Assembly (NCBI GenBank): GCA_030427805.1
Contig: JAUICP010000004.1
Coordinates: 186,001 to 250,000, forward strand
DNA: 64,000 bases
DNA from: Bdellovibrionia bacterium
GTDB taxonomy: Bacteria; Bdellovibrionota; Bdellovibrionia; Bdellovibrionales; JAGQZY01
Reading direction: 5' to 3'
Below, in pieces: positions 62,083 through 64,000 of the stretch. The translations under genes and the position numbers were made by a program. How positions within the stretch are numbered: position 1 is the stretch's first letter; each line of letters begins with the position of its first letter. The notes under the pieces were generated by a model. It ran no database searches, was not told the DNA's origin, and worked only from the letters and a program-made list of their open reading frames with translations.

Positions 62083-64000
62083 CTAGAGTTTGCCACTTCG
62101 TAACCTTAGGGCATTTCCTATAACAGATACTGAGCTTAGGCTCATAGCTAGGCTTGCGAACATAGGGCTTAATAGTAGACCCATGAATGGATATAGTAAT
62201 CCTGCTGCCAAAGGCACTCCAAGTGCGTTATAGAAAAACGCAAAAAATAGGTTCTGTCTGATATTTTTCATGGTTTGTTGACTCAACTTGTGAGCTTTCA
62301 CAATTCCCATTAAATCACCTTTAACGAGAGTGACGCCAGCACTTTCAATGGCTACATCAGTTCCTGTACCCATCGCTATACCTACATTTGATTGAGCCAA
62401 TGCAGGCGCATCGTTAATTCCATCACCAGCCATTGCCACTCTTCGTCCTTCGTTTTGGAGCGATTTAATTACTTCACTTTTTCTATCCGGCAAAACATCG
62501 GCCTCGAACTTATCAATTCCTATTTTGTCTGCGATGGCTTTAGCAGTGTGTTTATTATCTCCAGTCAACATGATCACTTGGATTCCCTTTTCATGGAAAT
62601 AAGAAATAGCATCTTTGGTTGTCTCTTTGATGGGATCACTAACAGCGAGAGTTCCTGCAAGTACCCCATCAATAGAAATGAACATAACGCCATTCCCAGT
62701 TTTTTGTAATTCTTCAGCTTCTTTGATGGCTTCAGTTGCATCAACACCATGCTTTTCGAGAAGCTTTTTATTGCCAACTAGGATGTCATGCCCATCTATT
62801 CTTCCAAATAAACCCATCCCAGTAATTGAATCAAAATCTTCAACTTGTTTTAGAGATACTTGGCGTTCTTTTGCTTCTTCCAAGATAGCTCTAGCCAAAG
62901 GATGCTCACTCACACTTTCGATGGATGCGGAGAAACTCAATACTTGATCTTCTGAAAAATTATTTTTTGTATAAATTTTCGAAAGCTTAGGTATACCAAC
63001 TGTCAATGTGCCTGTTTTGTCTACAACAAGAGTGTCGATTTTTTCTAAAACCTCCAGCGCTTCAGCATTTTTAATCAGAACACCATTTGTAGCCCCTTTG
63101 CCAGTTCCAACCATTATTGACATCGGAGTTGCTAGTCCCAGAGCACAGGGACAGGCAATAATTAGTACGGCCACAGAGTTCAAGATCGCATAAGTGAAGG
63201 CCGGTTCGGGTCCCCATATCGACCAAACTATTGCGGTAGCGATAGCTATTAAAACAACGGCTGGAACAAAATAGGATGAGACAGTGTCAGCTAGTTTTTG
63301 GATTGGGGCACGGCTACGTTGCGCTTGTGAGACCATTTTCACAATTTGGGAGAGCAATGTGTCCGATCCTACTCTGGTCGCTTTCATCAAAAAAGTTCCA
63401 GTACCATTGATGGTCGCACCAGTTACTGGACTTCCGACCTCTTTTTCTACTGGAATCGGTTCACCCGTGATCATGGATTCATCTAATGAACTCTTCCCTT
63501 CAATAACTTCACCATCAACAGGCACTTTCTCACCAGGCCGAACTCGCAATAAATCACCCAGTTGAATATCTTCAATTGATATCTCTTCTTCTAGACCATT
63601 ATCGAGAACTTTCTTAGCCGTTTTTGGAACTAGGCCGAGAAGTGCTTTAATTGCGTTTCCTGTCTGACTTCTTGCTCTTAACTCCAGAACCTGTCCCACT
63701 AAGACGAGAGCTGTAATGACAGCGGCGGCCTCAAAATAAAGAGGAACGAACCCTGCGTGAACTTTTAAATCCTCAGGGAAGAGAGATGGAAAAAACGTGG
63801 CAAAGACACTATAGCCATACGCCACTCCAGTTCCCAATGCGATGAGTGTGAACATATTGAGATTTTTGTTTTTGATGGATTCCCAGCCTCTTTGAAAAAA
63901 CGGAAAGCCTCCCCAAAGTACGACGGGACTAGCGAGAATCAACTGTAAGCCTGCATAAACCCAAAAAGGCATAGAGTGCTGGACTGGCTGACCAGGGATC
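62083..64000 (-). CDS. copA: Cu(I)-translocating P1B-type ATPase, N-terminus outside window
   Basis: The frame runs past the right edge: residues IPGQPVQHS precede the first in-window Met (ATG at 63972) without a stop, so the N-terminal metal-binding domain(s) and first membrane helices are missing. 629 residues are visible from that Met. P-type features: actuator TGEPIP, membrane metal site [12 protein letters not shown], phosphorylation motif DKTGTLT, ATP-site SEHPLA, and hinge [12 protein letters not shown]-terminal [11 protein letters not shown] and [15 protein letters not shown] (MxxSS) are the Cu(I) transport signature. Exports cytoplasmic copper. Confidence 0.93.
   Translation of the reverse strand, partial: IPGQPVQHSMPFWVYAGLQLILASPVVLWGGFPFFQRGWESIKNKNLNMFTLIALGTGVAYGYSVFATFFPSLFPEDLKVHAGFVPLYFEAAAVITALVLVGQVLELRARSQTGNAIKALLGLVPKTAKKVLDNGLEEEISIEDIQLGDLLRVRPGEKVPVDGEVIEGKSSLDESMITGEPIPVEKEVGSPVTGATINGTGTFLMKATRVGSDTLLSQIVKMVSQAQRSRAPIQKLADTVSSYFVPAVVLIAIATAIVWSIWGPEPAFTYAILNSVAVLIIACPCALGLATPMSIMVGTGKGATNGVLIKNAEALEVLEKIDTLVVDKTGTLTVGIPKLSKIYTKNNFSEDQVLSFSASIESVSEHPLARAILEEAKERQVSLKQVEDFDSITGMGLFGRIDGHDILVGNKKLLEKHGVDATEAIKEAEELQKTGNGVMFISIDGVLAGTLAVSDPIKETTKDAISYFHEKGIQVIMLTGDNKHTAKAIADKIGIDKFEADVLPDRKSEVIKSLQNEGRRVAMAGDGINDAPALAQSNVGIAMGTGTDVAIESAGVTLVKGDLMGIVKAHKLSQQTMKNIRQNLFFAFFYNALGVPLAAGLLYPFMGLLLSPMFASLAMSLSSVSVIGNALRLRSGKL

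Overview
The window reads as chromosomal DNA of a Gram-negative predatory-type bacterium, most likely a member of the Bdellovibrionota. Reasons: many secreted or lipid-anchored proteins with short signal peptides, several unrelated secreted proteases (an astacin, two subtilases, an S41 protease, an unclassified HExxH protein), c-di-GMP and cyclic-nucleotide modules, outer-membrane barrels and an AsmA-type intermembrane protein. No marker gene fixes the species. Base composition looks mid-40s percent GC by eye, uncounted. Genes are dense; convergent pairs usually sit a few to about 50 bp apart, and TTG or GTG starts are frequent.

Layout. 1-6.1 kb: an anti-sigma-like ATPase cut by the window edge, an SGNH hydrolase, a cNMP-binding/AI-2E-type permease/membrane-protein operon and a nuclease-like EEP protein. 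6.1-12 kb: a secreted protease block (astacin, HExxH protein, and a subtilase coupled to a 569-residue partner). 12-20 kb: nth, a roughly 290-bp imperfect palindrome, hemF, a rhomboid protease, a PAS histidine kinase, a TetR regulator and a sodium:solute symporter. 20-26 kb: an ABC1 kinase, a barrel protein, a cNMP-EAL protein, queG with a DMT transporter, and a STAS-like protein. 26.2-29 kb: a compact three-gene cassette (small Tat-like peptide, radical SAM enzyme, family-5 peptide-binding lipoprotein) behind a sigma-54-like promoter. This is the best candidate for an undescribed system; it resembles a peptide-modification (RiPP-like) locus.

29.0-30.2 kb: an apparently intact insertion sequence with 26-bp imperfect terminal repeats, a hairpin around the transposase start and a 172-bp internal palindrome. 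30-37 kb: alpha carbonic anhydrase, ankyrin and FN3-like secreted proteins, a PilZ-like response-regulator relative, an OMP barrel, a secreted EEP protein and a c-type cytochrome lipoprotein. 37-45 kb: a large TolB/TPR protein, and an AsmA/YdbH-like protein coupled to a small lipoprotein. 45-54.8 kb: an S41 protease with its ribosome binding site inside a terminator-like hairpin, a VWA lipoprotein, repeat proteins, a rhodanese, a diguanylate cyclase, and a second subtilase coupled to a YD-repeat-like protein. 54.8-64 kb: hflC, hflK, an Atm1-type exporter, a TSUP transporter, a GNAT enzyme, tRNA-Asp and a Cu(I) P-type ATPase running off the right edge.

Signals that recur: sequences with the sigma-54 spacing (GG-N10-GC) lie just upstream of five genes for small, secreted or lipid-anchored proteins, and two unrelated secreted proteins each overlap the start of a subtilase that has little or no propeptide. 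c-di-GMP turnover (EAL at 22.5 kb, GGDEF at 51.3 kb) and PilZ-like domains suggest nucleotide-controlled lifestyle switching. All assignments are by eye; no database search was run.
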